From NCBI RefSeq assembly GCF_000972845.2, contig NC_040018.1, positions 11,877,157 to 11,941,156 of the forward strand: DNA of 64,000 nucleotides, given 5' to 3'. A program made the position numbers and the translations under genes. Source of the stretch: Larimichthys crocea. Its lineage: Eukaryota; Chordata; Actinopteri; Sciaenidae. Below are positions 22,410-34,800 of this stretch, piece by piece (the first letter of the stretch is position 1; each line of letters starts with the position of its first letter). Under the pieces are notes generated by a model. The model was not told where the DNA came from and did no database searches. It saw only the letters and a list, made by a program, of their open reading frames with translations.

Positions 22410-22878
22410 ATGGCGGCACCTCTCGGACGGGACACCCTACCTGACTACTGGTCGTATGGAGTTTGTAGAGATGGTCGAGTCTTCTTTATTAAGTGAGCGG
22501 CGTGTTTTGTTTTGTTTTGGTTTTTTTCTACTTCTTAAACGAGGCGTTATTACCGTGAAGGATTTTTGTTGTTGTTTTATTACCGTTCAGTAACAGGTGT
22601 CTTTCTTGCAGTGATAAAACTCGTAGCACTACTTGGCTACATCCACGCACTGGTGAACCTGTTAACTCTGGACACATGATACGTTCAGGTACGGGGCAAA
22701 CTATCTGATTTGTAGGATACCGAGGAGACATTTTTGTTGCTTTTTTTTATTTATTTCTTTGCTGCAATGTGTTTTTTTGTTTGTTGTTGTTGTTGTTGTT
22801 TTTTTTGTTCCGTGTTGTAGATTTGCCAAGAGGATGGGAAGAGGGCTTCACGGACGAGGGCGCGAGCTACTTCATCAA
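22410..22878 (+). other. plekha7: plekha7 exons 1-3: WW1 and first half of WW2
   Basis: Three exons separated by introns of only 119 and 132 bp encode residues 1-72 and two bases of codon 73. Junctions: ATTAA|GTGAGC, TTGCAG|TGATAA, TTCAG|GTACGG, TTGTAG|ATTTGC, ATCAA|GTGAGT. The second WW domain is interrupted after YFI(N), and its last strand comes from the exon at 52627, nearly 30 kb away. Confidence 0.92.
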
Positions 22879-25800
22879 GTGAGTGTGGCTCGTGAGCATT
22901 GTTGCTCTGTTTGACCGTGTAAAATTTGACCCCGTTAACCGGTTGTGTCGTTTTTTAAAGTGCTGCTGCTGCTGCTGTGTGTGAAACGCTTTCATTTCCT
23001 CTATGTCACGGTGCAAGCTCTGACCCGTCTGAGTTGCAGTCAAACACCGATACTCAAACTAGATTTAAAAGGCTGCGCTGCAAACACAATATTTCATCTA
23101 AAAGTATGCATATGACAAATGACACACCAGCATATGGATTAACACACAGGGGTCCCATCAGATAGGTGAAACCAATTACCTCTGCCTGCATTGTGAATGG
23201 AAAGTAGCAGTGCCTAGCAGGACAGGAAGAAGGCTATTAAAATTCTCCTCACATCCTCCATGCAGGACCTCTACTCTCTCCATTAGATAGGTGCACAGCC
23301 TTGGTTTGCGTGTGTGTGTGTGTGTGTGATGGAGAGACTGTAAAGGTTGCACAAGAAGGGGTGTGACCATATGGTGACAGAGATGTATGACATGATTGCA
23401 TTATTGAAGCAAAGAGGACAGGATTGGCAAAGTCACAGACTGCAGTGTGAAGTTGTCTCTCTCTCTCTTTTTTTTTTTTTCTCACACGTCCTTCACACAT
23501 TAACATTTGTAGGATTCCTCAGTGAAAGACACACAGAGACACGTCCGTCACATTTAGTAACTCAGTGATTATGTGCATTATATTTGCATTTCCATCGACA
23601 GTGTTTTCCATAATGGATTTCTGGGCTGCGGCTGTCAGTGTCTATCAGTTGGTGAGGAAAACCGGGACGCCAGAGCAAACCCAGCCAGCAAGCCATGCTG
23701 GAAGCAATCAAATAAGTCAGGCTAACAAACAGAATGTGTACTGTAAAACAAAGTGGAGACAAATTCTTTATTGGTGCTGGATCATTGGGAATTACAATGA
23801 CTCCTCCCTCTGTAGCTTGTTTAAGGTTTTGTAGTTTCACTAGCCGTAGTCCTGTTGTGGCCCTTTTAGTTTGCCCCATTTGTTCCAAACAGAAGGCCTG
23901 TATGGTGACCTTTTATATCCACATAGCTGCAGTGTTTCAGAGGTTGATAGTTACCAATAAGAGGTCTTTGCTCAATAGATGCAATGCTCTGCAGGCACAA
24001 GTTTGCAGCGTTCACAGACAGTTTCTTTTGTTTTCATTTTGGCAATGCCTGCCACTAAGCATAAAACCGTGTAATAAAATAGCTCATATAGTAGTTGTTT
24101 TGAAAAGCCTGTCAAGGATTATAAATTATGAATACAGGTTGTACCGAGCCAAACAAATGGATGTCAATGATTCAATTGCCTCTCCAAAACACATTCTGGC
24201 ATCCAAAGATGTGGGCTTTTAAAAAAGACACATAAAATGGTTTTAATAACAAATTTGTTGTTGCTGACACTTATATTGCGTGTAGAATAAAGACCGTCGT
24301 TGTGCTTCCTTCATTCATGCACTTTTTCTCTGTGAGAAGCGAGAACAATACAACTGTGAGTTGTGTGATATATGGTAGACTAAATGTCAAGGCTGTTAAA
24401 TCAGTCGACTGCTTGGTGCCGAGTTGGCTTGGTGGAAAGATCCTGTTATGCTCTCTGCTTGTTTCTTTTGTTTTCGAGGACTAATTTCTCAAACAAACAG
24501 TGGACTGGAACACACCAGGACTGCTCTCTTGTATCATTCAGCTTATCTTGAGCACAGTTGACATCCGTGTTCCCTTGGTGTGTGAAACAAAGTCAAATCA
24601 TTGTGTGTTTGCCAGGGTGTGTGTTAAACTGCTTTGTGAGTATTTATATTTGTGATATAGTTGAATTGTGAGAAGTTCCTAACACGGAGATATTTTTGTT
24701 CAAAGTTCTCAGCTTCAGTGAAAACAAACATAAATTTGAATTTGTATTATGCAACTTTGACTGTGTAAATATTTGAGAGTAAATCATAGCACATTGATTT
24801 TGAGATGATGCTGTAATAATGATCACAGTATTAACATTGTCCGTAACAGCCACTCCATTATATAGCTGTAAAGCTAAAAATGTGTTGAAATACAGCATTG
24901 ACTCAGCTGTTTTATGACAAATTGATTGGTCTTTGTTTAAGTTCCATATTGAGGTTTAGTGTTCATGTGGATAATGCCTTCGACAAACAGCTGATGTACA
25001 GCTCAGCGTGTGAAATTGGTCTTGATGCGACCATTTGTTATTCTCTGGTGATGGAGTGCTGTCATTTTCTCATTGTGGAGAGGGTGGTCTGTTTGATTTA
25101 TTGCAGACCTGTATGATGCCAGGTTTCTGTATTTGTCCCATGTGTCTGCAGGGTAATTATAGAAAGTCTCTTGTGTCAAGCTTACCTGGCTTTTAACTCC
25201 AGCACTCAGCTAATTAAGCGATGAGTGGAAACCAAGGCAGGGTTAATTTATTACGACTTTGTTCTTCAAAACATGGGCTTACTCTCCAGGAGTATCTTAA
25301 CAGCTTTGATGCAAGATATGCTTTGGTTATTAATGTAGCTGGCTAAACTCAAACACTAAGGACAGGGACGATGGCTCCAGCTCAGTGGGATTAATCCTTA
25401 AAATCACAGAAAGGGAAAGGACAGCTTGGACTGTGGCCCTACTTAAGATGATTAAAATCATCACAAATGTTTTTGACTGCAACTTAAAATTGCTTTAATG
25501 TGCAATCGTGGTTCATCATCTTATCGTCTCACACATTTTCACTCAAACATCAGACGTTCTTTGATACAAATCAGAGCTGTCCACCCACCTCCTCTTCTCA
25601 TCTCTTAGTTGTCCCGTTTGTTGCTGTATGCGTCAACAAACTCAAGCAGGACTCGAGTCCACAAGGTGCTGCCGTGACAACGGTCAGTAGATTTGGTTGT
25701 GTGTTGATGGTGGTATTTAGCCGAGGTGGAGTACAAAGAAAGGATTGTTCAGACGTTGCTACTCTGGCAAAACTCACATTTGTTTACACCTCGCTGGAGG

Positions 25801-28800
25801 CCGACCTGAACTATCTGTTTAATGTGTGCAGTGCTTTATCTTTGGTGCCCTAACAATGTGAAGCTTTTTTTTTCAATATCAGAGAGAGGATTACTATTAT
25901 TCATAAAGTATATGATAAAATATGGTTTCAAACTTTGTAGCTTTTACATAAAGAGTTTGGTTTAAGTTAATTTAAGTTATGGCTGATGACATCAACCCCA
26001 TGATAGACTGAACTATGAAGACTAGAGGAGGAGATTGCCAGATCTAATGGGTAAGGTCTGTTGTCATCTGTGGCAGCAGATTGAAATAGAGTCTCTGGCT
26101 GTCATATTTCTGCCAAATCTCCAAGGAAGTGACCCAATTTGGAAATCATCTTCCAAAATCATCCCATTTCAATCCCTGCTGATGATATGCTTATGATGAA
26201 ACAGGCCTGTGTGTTGACGTGTGATTGATGCACATCAATTTGAATAAGGAAAGTAAAGTCTAGTTATGAGATATGTATGACATTATGTGTAATCAGTTAA
26301 AGCACAACTAAGTTCAATTTATATTTTGTGTAATATTATTATTATATATTATAATTATAATTATAGTAGGCCACAACTTTCATGAACCTTAATGCATCCA
26401 TCATATGGTTAGATAGATCTATTTATAACAGGTGACATTACTTACAGATTCATTAACATGCTGCGCCAATGTGATTATTCTAATTTTAATTGCATAATAA
26501 TTAATTCAATGATTAATTTATGTCACATTTATATATCTTCATATGACCTCATGTGAAATAATTCACAAGTAAAAGCTGGGAAAGATTTAGGTGTGCTCTC
26601 CAACACATCACTGGCACTCACTGAGCAAAGGAAATGTGCAATTCTATAGCTCCCTGAGGGAAAAAATGACCCCACTGAGGTACAATGGTGTCCTGTTGAG
26701 GACACAGTTCACATTGTTCAATGAGCTTCGATGCTGTTGGACCGACATAAAACTCACATAGATTTCAACTTTCTCGTCAGATGTGAAAACACAAACGACA
26801 TTTTGTTGTTATCCTAGATTTGTAGGACTGTTGATCTTTCCATTCTTTAGGCTGTGCTTGCACTATCTTTTGATCAGGGCAGTTTAGTAGCCATGAGGTG
26901 TTTTGGGAGTTTTATAGAAAAACACTTTAAAAGGGGATGAAAGGAGAGCTTGGTATCCTTACAGGCCCTCATCTTAAGGCTGTCTTAATGAAGTTTTCTT
27001 TTTCTGCAAACACAGCAAATCCATACCTCATTGCTATATTTATTGCCAAAAAAGATAGAGCATAGTTTAGCTCCAAAGTCCTTAAAATGACCTTTGCACT
27101 TCCAGACTTTAGATTCATTGTGCATGTCAGAATTCCTCAAATTATAAAGAAGTGTTTATTTTTAGTTATTTGGGAACACTGTGTCTCTTTTTCGATCTGA
27201 CTTTGAAACTTAAAACTTGTTCTTTGCGCAGGGCCCTTCACTGTGAGACAACTTGACCACAGTGGATTTAGGATATGAGTTTAGCTTGACATCATTTTCA
27301 AACTCTTTTCCCCACTGGTCCTCCTTTGCACTCAGGCAGGAAGACAGTCCAGATAGTTTTTGTTTTTCAAAGAGGCAAAGAATTTCACTAGTTCCTTCAG
27401 AAACAGTCCCCACTCAGATTAAAACTCCTGTAATGGGACCTCAAACTTCATTCTTGAGATGTATTGAAGCTTAACAACATAATTCGCCAACATTAGTCTG
27501 AAATTCCATTGGGTATTGTAGACGAGGCTGGCTGCTGTTAGATATGCTAAGTAACCTTCATGTTTGCTCAGAGGTCTGTGGAAGTAAAGGGACATTGTTT
27601 GGAAATCTTTCTTGAGTGCCATGGGAAGTAATGAAGAAAGATTGCAAACCCATCGCTGAATACCAATCAGCTATCCTGCCACAGGCAGCAGACAGGAGAA
27701 GGATCAGGATCATGCAAATGCTTTTGTTTCAGCAAAGCTGAGGTGAGGGTGATAGAAAAAGAAGATGATGAACAGCAGGCTGATGAACACTGCAGTCCTC
27801 TGTGTATAGCAACCTGGAATATGATATCTATAAATCTATTGTTCTATCTGAGTGAGTGCTTGCGTATAAACTGGTTCAGATGTTACAAACAAGAGGGTAT
27901 GGATGAAATTGGGTATGTCATTAGGTTCATCCAATCGGAACAGATGTTTCACTTAATGAGATCCCATAACACCAACAGCTTTCCTACTGCATGCGTGCTC
28001 CAGTGAGCAAATATTAATTACATATTTTATAGGTCTGCCCTCAACTCTGCTCTTTATGAGACAGACTGAAATAATTTAACTCTTTCTTACACTTTCGCAG
28101 TTTATTCTTCACCTGGTTGCTGTGAATAACTGCTTTGGCACACCTTGCAGACCTTTTGCATTTGCTCCGCACTTTTCTAGTCCATGAGGGCCAACTGTGC
28201 TTGTTGCCACTATAAAGCTCTGCAGAGTGCTGTAGAAACAATATTGCTCGAAGTGGTGTCTTCAGACTCCGATAGCATCACTTTCAGTGTAGTTTATGCA
28301 CCTTTAAGTTGCATGGCCACTTAGAATCTACTTCCTCTACAGCACCACAAAGCAAAGATGTTCACGCCAAGGCATCAAAGGAGCCACAGCTGTTTTCTAA
28401 AGCATCACCAGTGTGAATAATTATCTTAAACTTTTTTATTTACTCTGTAACAGAAACTTTCTTGACACATCCTGAATACTGAATCTGCTCTGTGGCTGCA
28501 GAATTTCCATAATGCCTGTTTCTAGACCCTGAAAAGCTGTTTGTGAACTGTTTTTGATTTAATTTGTCTTGTGTTGACTGACAGGTTCCTGTTTACATAC
28601 CTGATAAGCACAAGATCAGCTTACACGTACAACATGCTGCAGCGAGCTGCAGAATTATTTGATTTCTTGTGTATTTGCTTCAGTGAGCAGACACAACAAG
28701 AAGGCTATGCCACCTACTAATTTATACACTTCAGGCCAGTGAACCACATTTTACGAATCCTATTCATTTATTTGTACATGTTTGTTGTGTAAGATGTCAG

Positions 28801-31800
28801 CCAAATACAATATTTAACTGTATAGTCTAGACTAACCCTGCCCCTTGGCTTCATATTTATATATATTTTTTCATTTTATCATTTTGTGGTACTGATGTTA
28901 CACTATAGTGGGCTTATATTTTTAATTATAGCATTTCGTTCAGGACACCCATCATCATCATCTTCATCAGATAAAGTTTCCTTTTCCCCCCCCCATGGAT
29001 TTATATTTAGATTTATATTATGCATCGTGACATGGTATTCATCATTTGGCTCAATATCCATCATGTCTGCAGACCCTTGTGTGTAAACACTGTTCAGTTT
29101 TGTTCTCTACCTTCCCTCAAGCTGTTTGTTGAGACAGTGACCTTCAGCTGAAAATAGAAACTCTAAAATCGTTGTCATTCTTGACAGGCAAAGTCCTGAT
29201 GGATCAGATTACTCCTGCCTTATCTTTGCAAAATAAAGAAATGCAATTTTGGGGACATTATTGCTATGACGGGACTAAAAACACTGTTCGCCTATACCAC
29301 GATGTAGAAAATGCTTTTCAAGTTAGTCTTTTTTTATAACAGCATCAGTCCAAGTCTTTGACAAAATACCAACACCTAAGCTTGCTCTGCCTGATTTTTA
29401 ATTTAACTCTCAGTTTATTGCCCTTCCTTTCCCACCATTGCACCATGTGTTCTGTGCAGGGAGTGAAAAAAAACTAATGAAAAGGCTTTTTTTCAAAATC
29501 AGTGCTGAGAAACTACACGGAATATTGCTAACGCTTCATTTCCCTATAACAGGCACACATAGACACACAACCTTGCCTTGAAGCATGAATCATTAATCCT
29601 GTGAAGATGGCAACGGTGCCCATCTTTGGTGGCAGATGCAGGGATACTCAAATTGATATTAGGATTCATGGCCAAGGAATTGCAAATGGGCTGCTTGTGA
29701 GGTAGCGAGTCCTCTCTCTCTCTTGTAGGATGATTTATGTTGACCATTTGTCATTATCAGTAGATCCTTGTATCATGTTTAAATCGTGTCCAGCGATTAT
29801 GTTTGCGCATCTATCGTCTTTCCTTGCTTGTAAGGCGCCCTGAACTTTCACTTAAGGCCACAGCATTTTGTAAATGGAGCTGCGCTGTCAATATCATGTC
29901 CAAGTTGACTTATTACGAGGCGTGTGACAGTTAAACAATACATACTGTACAGTACTGTCTGGGCCTACAAATAGAGTTGGAGTTTAAAGCAGCGGACTGA
30001 ATAAAGACAGTGAAAACAAAGCCGAGATTGAGAGTCTGGGACAGTGGACATTTGTGCTGCAGAAAAGAAAGGAAGCTTTCCATCAGGCCTTGTTTGGACA
30101 ATATTTAATCCAGGGAGCCTGCAATGAATGAATACATTAAGAGCTGCGGGCCTGAGGTGTGCTCTGTGTGATGATATACTTTATCCTAGAATGAGTCATT
30201 CACTGTCCGGACAGCTTGAGCAGGTTTACCAGTCAGAACTGGAGCAGCGGGAGTCGGAGCAGAAACAGGGCAGGGGAGATGCCCGAGCCAGGATGGGGAC
30301 CTGCTGTTGCAGTTGCCTGCCCCTTGGCCAGGGGACTGACTCAGCTGATCATGAAACAGAGGTGGCCGCTGAGCTCGAGCTCTCCAGTTTGGAGAAAGAG
30401 GAGAGGCAGATTGAGACAAGGTAACACTGGTTTCATGATATTATCACGTTAGCTTTGCGTAAGAGAGATGCCTGTTTTTCTACAATAATGCTACTGCAAT
30501 GTGGATATCTCGAACATACTCCAGTAACGTACAGCAAATGTAAGTGGAACTGGCATGCAAGAAACAGCTGACAAGCACCTAATTATATAGGAAGACTTTT
30601 TTAATATAGCCGCTTATTTTCATGTTGTTAAAGAAGGAAGCACTTCACCTGAGTCATTTCAGCTGGCTCTCTGGAAGAAAGACAGAGTTTGTATACCCTC
30701 CCTCTGAATTCATTCAGATGACAGTTCGTTCTGCCGCATTCTGTCAGAGGCTGAGTGTGACTGGAGTCGCTGCAGAGAGAAGCAGGTCCCACACTGTTTT
30801 TATCTCACCAGACAGGTCAGAAGAGATGTGATTAGTTATCAGCCACAAAGGTGGAAGATGGATGCTGTGTGAAAAGAGAAAATCTTTCTACAGAGTATAT
30901 CCGAGACTTAACTTGAATCACTCATTTTCATTTTGTCCAAAAGATCCCAGTGTTTGGTGTGCAAGTGATGAACTATTAGATTGATAATTCAAATTTGAAA
31001 AGCTCACATCACCAGTAGAGAATGTGATGCACAATAGTGTACTGGCCCTGACTTTTTGCAGACAGAAAATGTGCTTTTAGATAAATCTTTTGAAAGATAC
31101 TGCATGAAAAGGAGTTCACTGAGTTCTACAATGAAACTCCTACAGAGGACTTTCTGTCACACATGCTGCATGCAGAGCAGAATTACAGCCGTTTCTATCT
31201 GCATTACAGTTTAAACAACACTGTAAAATCAATATATTCGTATTACAGTGCTTCAAATGAATGGGTTTAATGTGAAAGGCGTCATCTGAATTGAAAAACC
31301 CACAGACAATATCACCCAGCATTCCAATCTTCTTAGCTCTAATCGGTATTTTTCAGGTTTGTTGCATTAGTTTTACTGCTTTGATTCAACCTCACTGCGT
31401 CCGTCGTTGTTGTTCCCAGTTTTAGCAGGCAGCCGTTTCATTAAACAAGCCCTGATAAACCCACTGTATAATACCTGTCCTCACAGAGAAGAGTATTTCC
31501 CCCAGGAGTTGGCGAGGACCAAAAATAGCTCCAAAGACGGTGTATATTGGACTTTAATATTCATCAGGTGGCCAGAAACATGACTCCAAATGCTAATGTT
31601 TCTCTTCTCGCAACTGCATAACAGCATTACAGGGTGATAATATGTCAGTGCTGTTGTTCTGCTCGCTCAATCAGGTTGGGGCAAAGAGCAGTGAATGACT
31701 TGTTAAATACAAGATGACCTTGAACCTAACTGATTTTCCTGTGCACCCTGTGGTCTTGTGAAAGCAGGAAATAGTGCCATGTCCTGATTGGAAAGTAATT

Positions 31801-34800
31801 ATACAAATTCACAACATAGCACCTGGAAGATCCACTTAATATTAGGTTGACTGATCCGAGGATTTGTAGAAATAAAGGTGTTTTGTGGTACTTTAAGTCT
31901 GTACATAGTCCTTAAGGTGTAAGTCTGAATAATCTAATACTTCAGTAAGATCACGTTCACGTAAAATGTTTCTCAGTGTGGTTACTTGATTGAATATTGC
32001 TGTTCCCATTAATGTAATATCGAGTGTGAAATAAGATAAATGAAAAGGCCCCTAAGTCCAATGCTGGTGAGAGCAGATCTGGTGGTTAGGGCAATCTGAC
32101 TCACTGCAGCATTTATTGAACACATTGACCACACAGCTGTGTGAGTTCTCACGAACCAATCCAATAAGATTTGTTTTAGTGCAGAGATGCAAGGCTAATT
32201 CCTTATTCATGAGGTGATTGATCCTGCTTTTTACTATTTTAATTTGGGGTTTTTTTAAGGTGTGATCACTCTCCACCTCCAGCTATCCATCGCCTGTAAC
32301 TCACTCAGTGAGATAAAATCTGGATTCTGCAGCAAAGATGTAGTGTGTAAGTTTTCAAATCACTGTTTTGACTCAGCGGGGATGTACGCCCTTATCTGTC
32401 AGTGCATCATTGAGACGTGGTGGAGCATATGCATGGTTTGTTGGGAGGTGCCGTTCTATAGGCAGCCACTAGATATTGCTGTTGGGTCTTTGTCTATGAA
32501 ACAGTTTGATGCAATTTCACATTTGTTTCAGTCTTTTTATCAAGACAGGTAATTCATTACGTGTTTCTTATTGTGCAGGCTTGTGTCTACTACCTGTCAC
32601 GTTGAAAAGAAATTCTATTTATTAACTTCATAGTGACAGTGATAAATGTCTTACCTCTGCATCATATCTGGATTTATTAATCATTTCTCATTCCTATACT
32701 TGCTGAAAAGTTCTTGTGTTTGCATACTTACTTGACAATATATCCTGCCAGTAATTTTAGTCCAACATTAGTATCAACCTTGGGTACATCTGCAAAGCCC
32801 TTTTTTTCTGAAATTGGTACATTTTTATGAGCTTGTTTTGTTACACAAAAGCCCCGAGGACGACAGTGGAAGTTAATGATAGAGTGAGGTATGAATGTTG
32901 ACCTGGCTGTCCATCGTATGTATCGACCTACACCACACACCTCCAGCTCTTATCTATATGTCTGTCTGTGGATTATTGAACCAGCACTGCAGCAGCCAGA
33001 GCTCAGCTATAGTCTGCCCTCCATCCTCTCTCCCTCTCTCCCTGGCCAACTGGGATGTGATCTGATAAAGAGGATTCGAGGAGAGAGTGAAGGCTCTGGT
33101 TGCAGTCAGAGATCAAGGTCAGCACTTTATGTTGTCTGGACAACATAGTGAAGTGAACACCGCACCGATCTGTGATCACCACAAAGAGCGGTGGCTTCGG
33201 AGTTTCTTAGCAAGCCGGGCCCTTCCACTTTCCTCCCTCCTTCATCTTCTGTGTAGGACTGAACAATGGAACGTTATCATTTTATTTCTCCCTGGAGAGG
33301 CTAAGTAGAGCTGCATGCTGTAAGTGCTGGCAGTGTTACTGAGTGATCGAGAGTAAAGGGAGAGGGCTGAAACAGCAGTTATACTCCTATCTGACACCGC
33401 TCTTTATGCCCTTTCTAGCACACCCACCTAGCGCAGTGCACACAGTTAAAACGGGCTCAGTTACCATACGTTGGACACTCTTTATTGGTCGTCTTCAGGA
33501 TCAGGACAGATTTGGAAATTTGAGACTTTTGAATTGGACTTACTTCTTTCTGCGTTGGTCATTAACTGGTGAGTAACAATGTAGCAACATGTACTATTGG
33601 GAGCACTCTAACTATCAGAGGCACTCTGAGGAGAATGAATCTAATGTGTATTATACTGAGACAACAGCAGAAATCGTTGGTCTGTTTTACAAGTGAAAGC
33701 TAGCCTGTTTTTATCTTTTTAAAACTACAACAAATTATATTCTAAATGTTTGAATGCCGTTTTGGGTATGTATATGTTTCATTATATGCAAATGTTTCAT
33801 TGCTTTATGATCATAGAAGCATGATTAAAAAGTACATTAACATATTTCATTCACTTTCCATTCAGAATATTTTTTTAACCTCATACAGTTTAATCTTGAC
33901 TTCAGAATCTCACATAAGTAAAACTATCAAAAGTAAAAGTATTCATTGAGTATTCAAAGAGACCTCCACTCTCTCAGTGTTATATTATTAGAAATATGTT
34001 ATTGGATTATTATTGTATTTCTAGTTTACAATTGTATATGTTGTTGGGTAGTTTAATCAATAACACTGCATCATACTGTATAAAAGAATTACATCTGCAA
34101 GGTAACTAGTAACTACAGTATATTTGACTGTCCAATAATTGTGGACTAACAGGTAAAATGTTTCCCTTTGAGTTGTGTAAAGACCGAGTACTTGTGTACA
34201 GTACTTGAGTAATAAATGTACTTTATTACTCTCCATGACTGACTGAGGGTGGGTGTTGGTTTCACCATTCTTTTAATATTACAAAACATACCCCAAAAGA
34301 TTCCCCCTTTTCACAAGTAAACATCTGGTTTTCTTAAAACCTCATTTGTATTCATTAAAGAACATTTTACAATATTACTTCACACATCCTTGTAAGACTT
34401 TTTTTTACATTTGAATGGCGTGCATGTTTAAATTTATTACACATAGTCAAACAAATCACTGCAGGAGAGGGCTAATTCACAATTCAAATAACCTCTGGCG
34501 GTGGTTAGACCCAGAGATCTATCAGACTGGTATCATCACCACAGCGTTGAAGTGGTCTTTGCTTGCAGCACGAGTGCCTTCGACTCCTGGGGTATGCTAA
34601 CGAGATGTGCAGAGTGAGAGTGTAGATGGATGAGAAAGAGCAGCGGAGGATGAAACTCTGGGGATGAGGGCAACAGCAGCTGGATGCCTGGTTACCTGCA
34701 TGTGTGTGTGCGTGCATGTGTGCAGGTACTGTCAGTTTAATCTGTGAGTTGACTTCCTGTGTCTGGGATGGTGCAGGAAACATTTTTCACCTGCCCCCAC

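Noticed and set aside
23734..24222. Longest frame in the big plekha7 intron (162 residues)
   Set aside because: No domain, no initiation context or splice sites supporting it, and no similarity to any protein known to me. Frames of this length occur by chance in 30 kb.
33343..33568. Possible alternative first exon ending at a GTGAGT donor
   Set aside because: Its donor is in phase 1, which does not fit exon 4 or exon 5 of plekha7.
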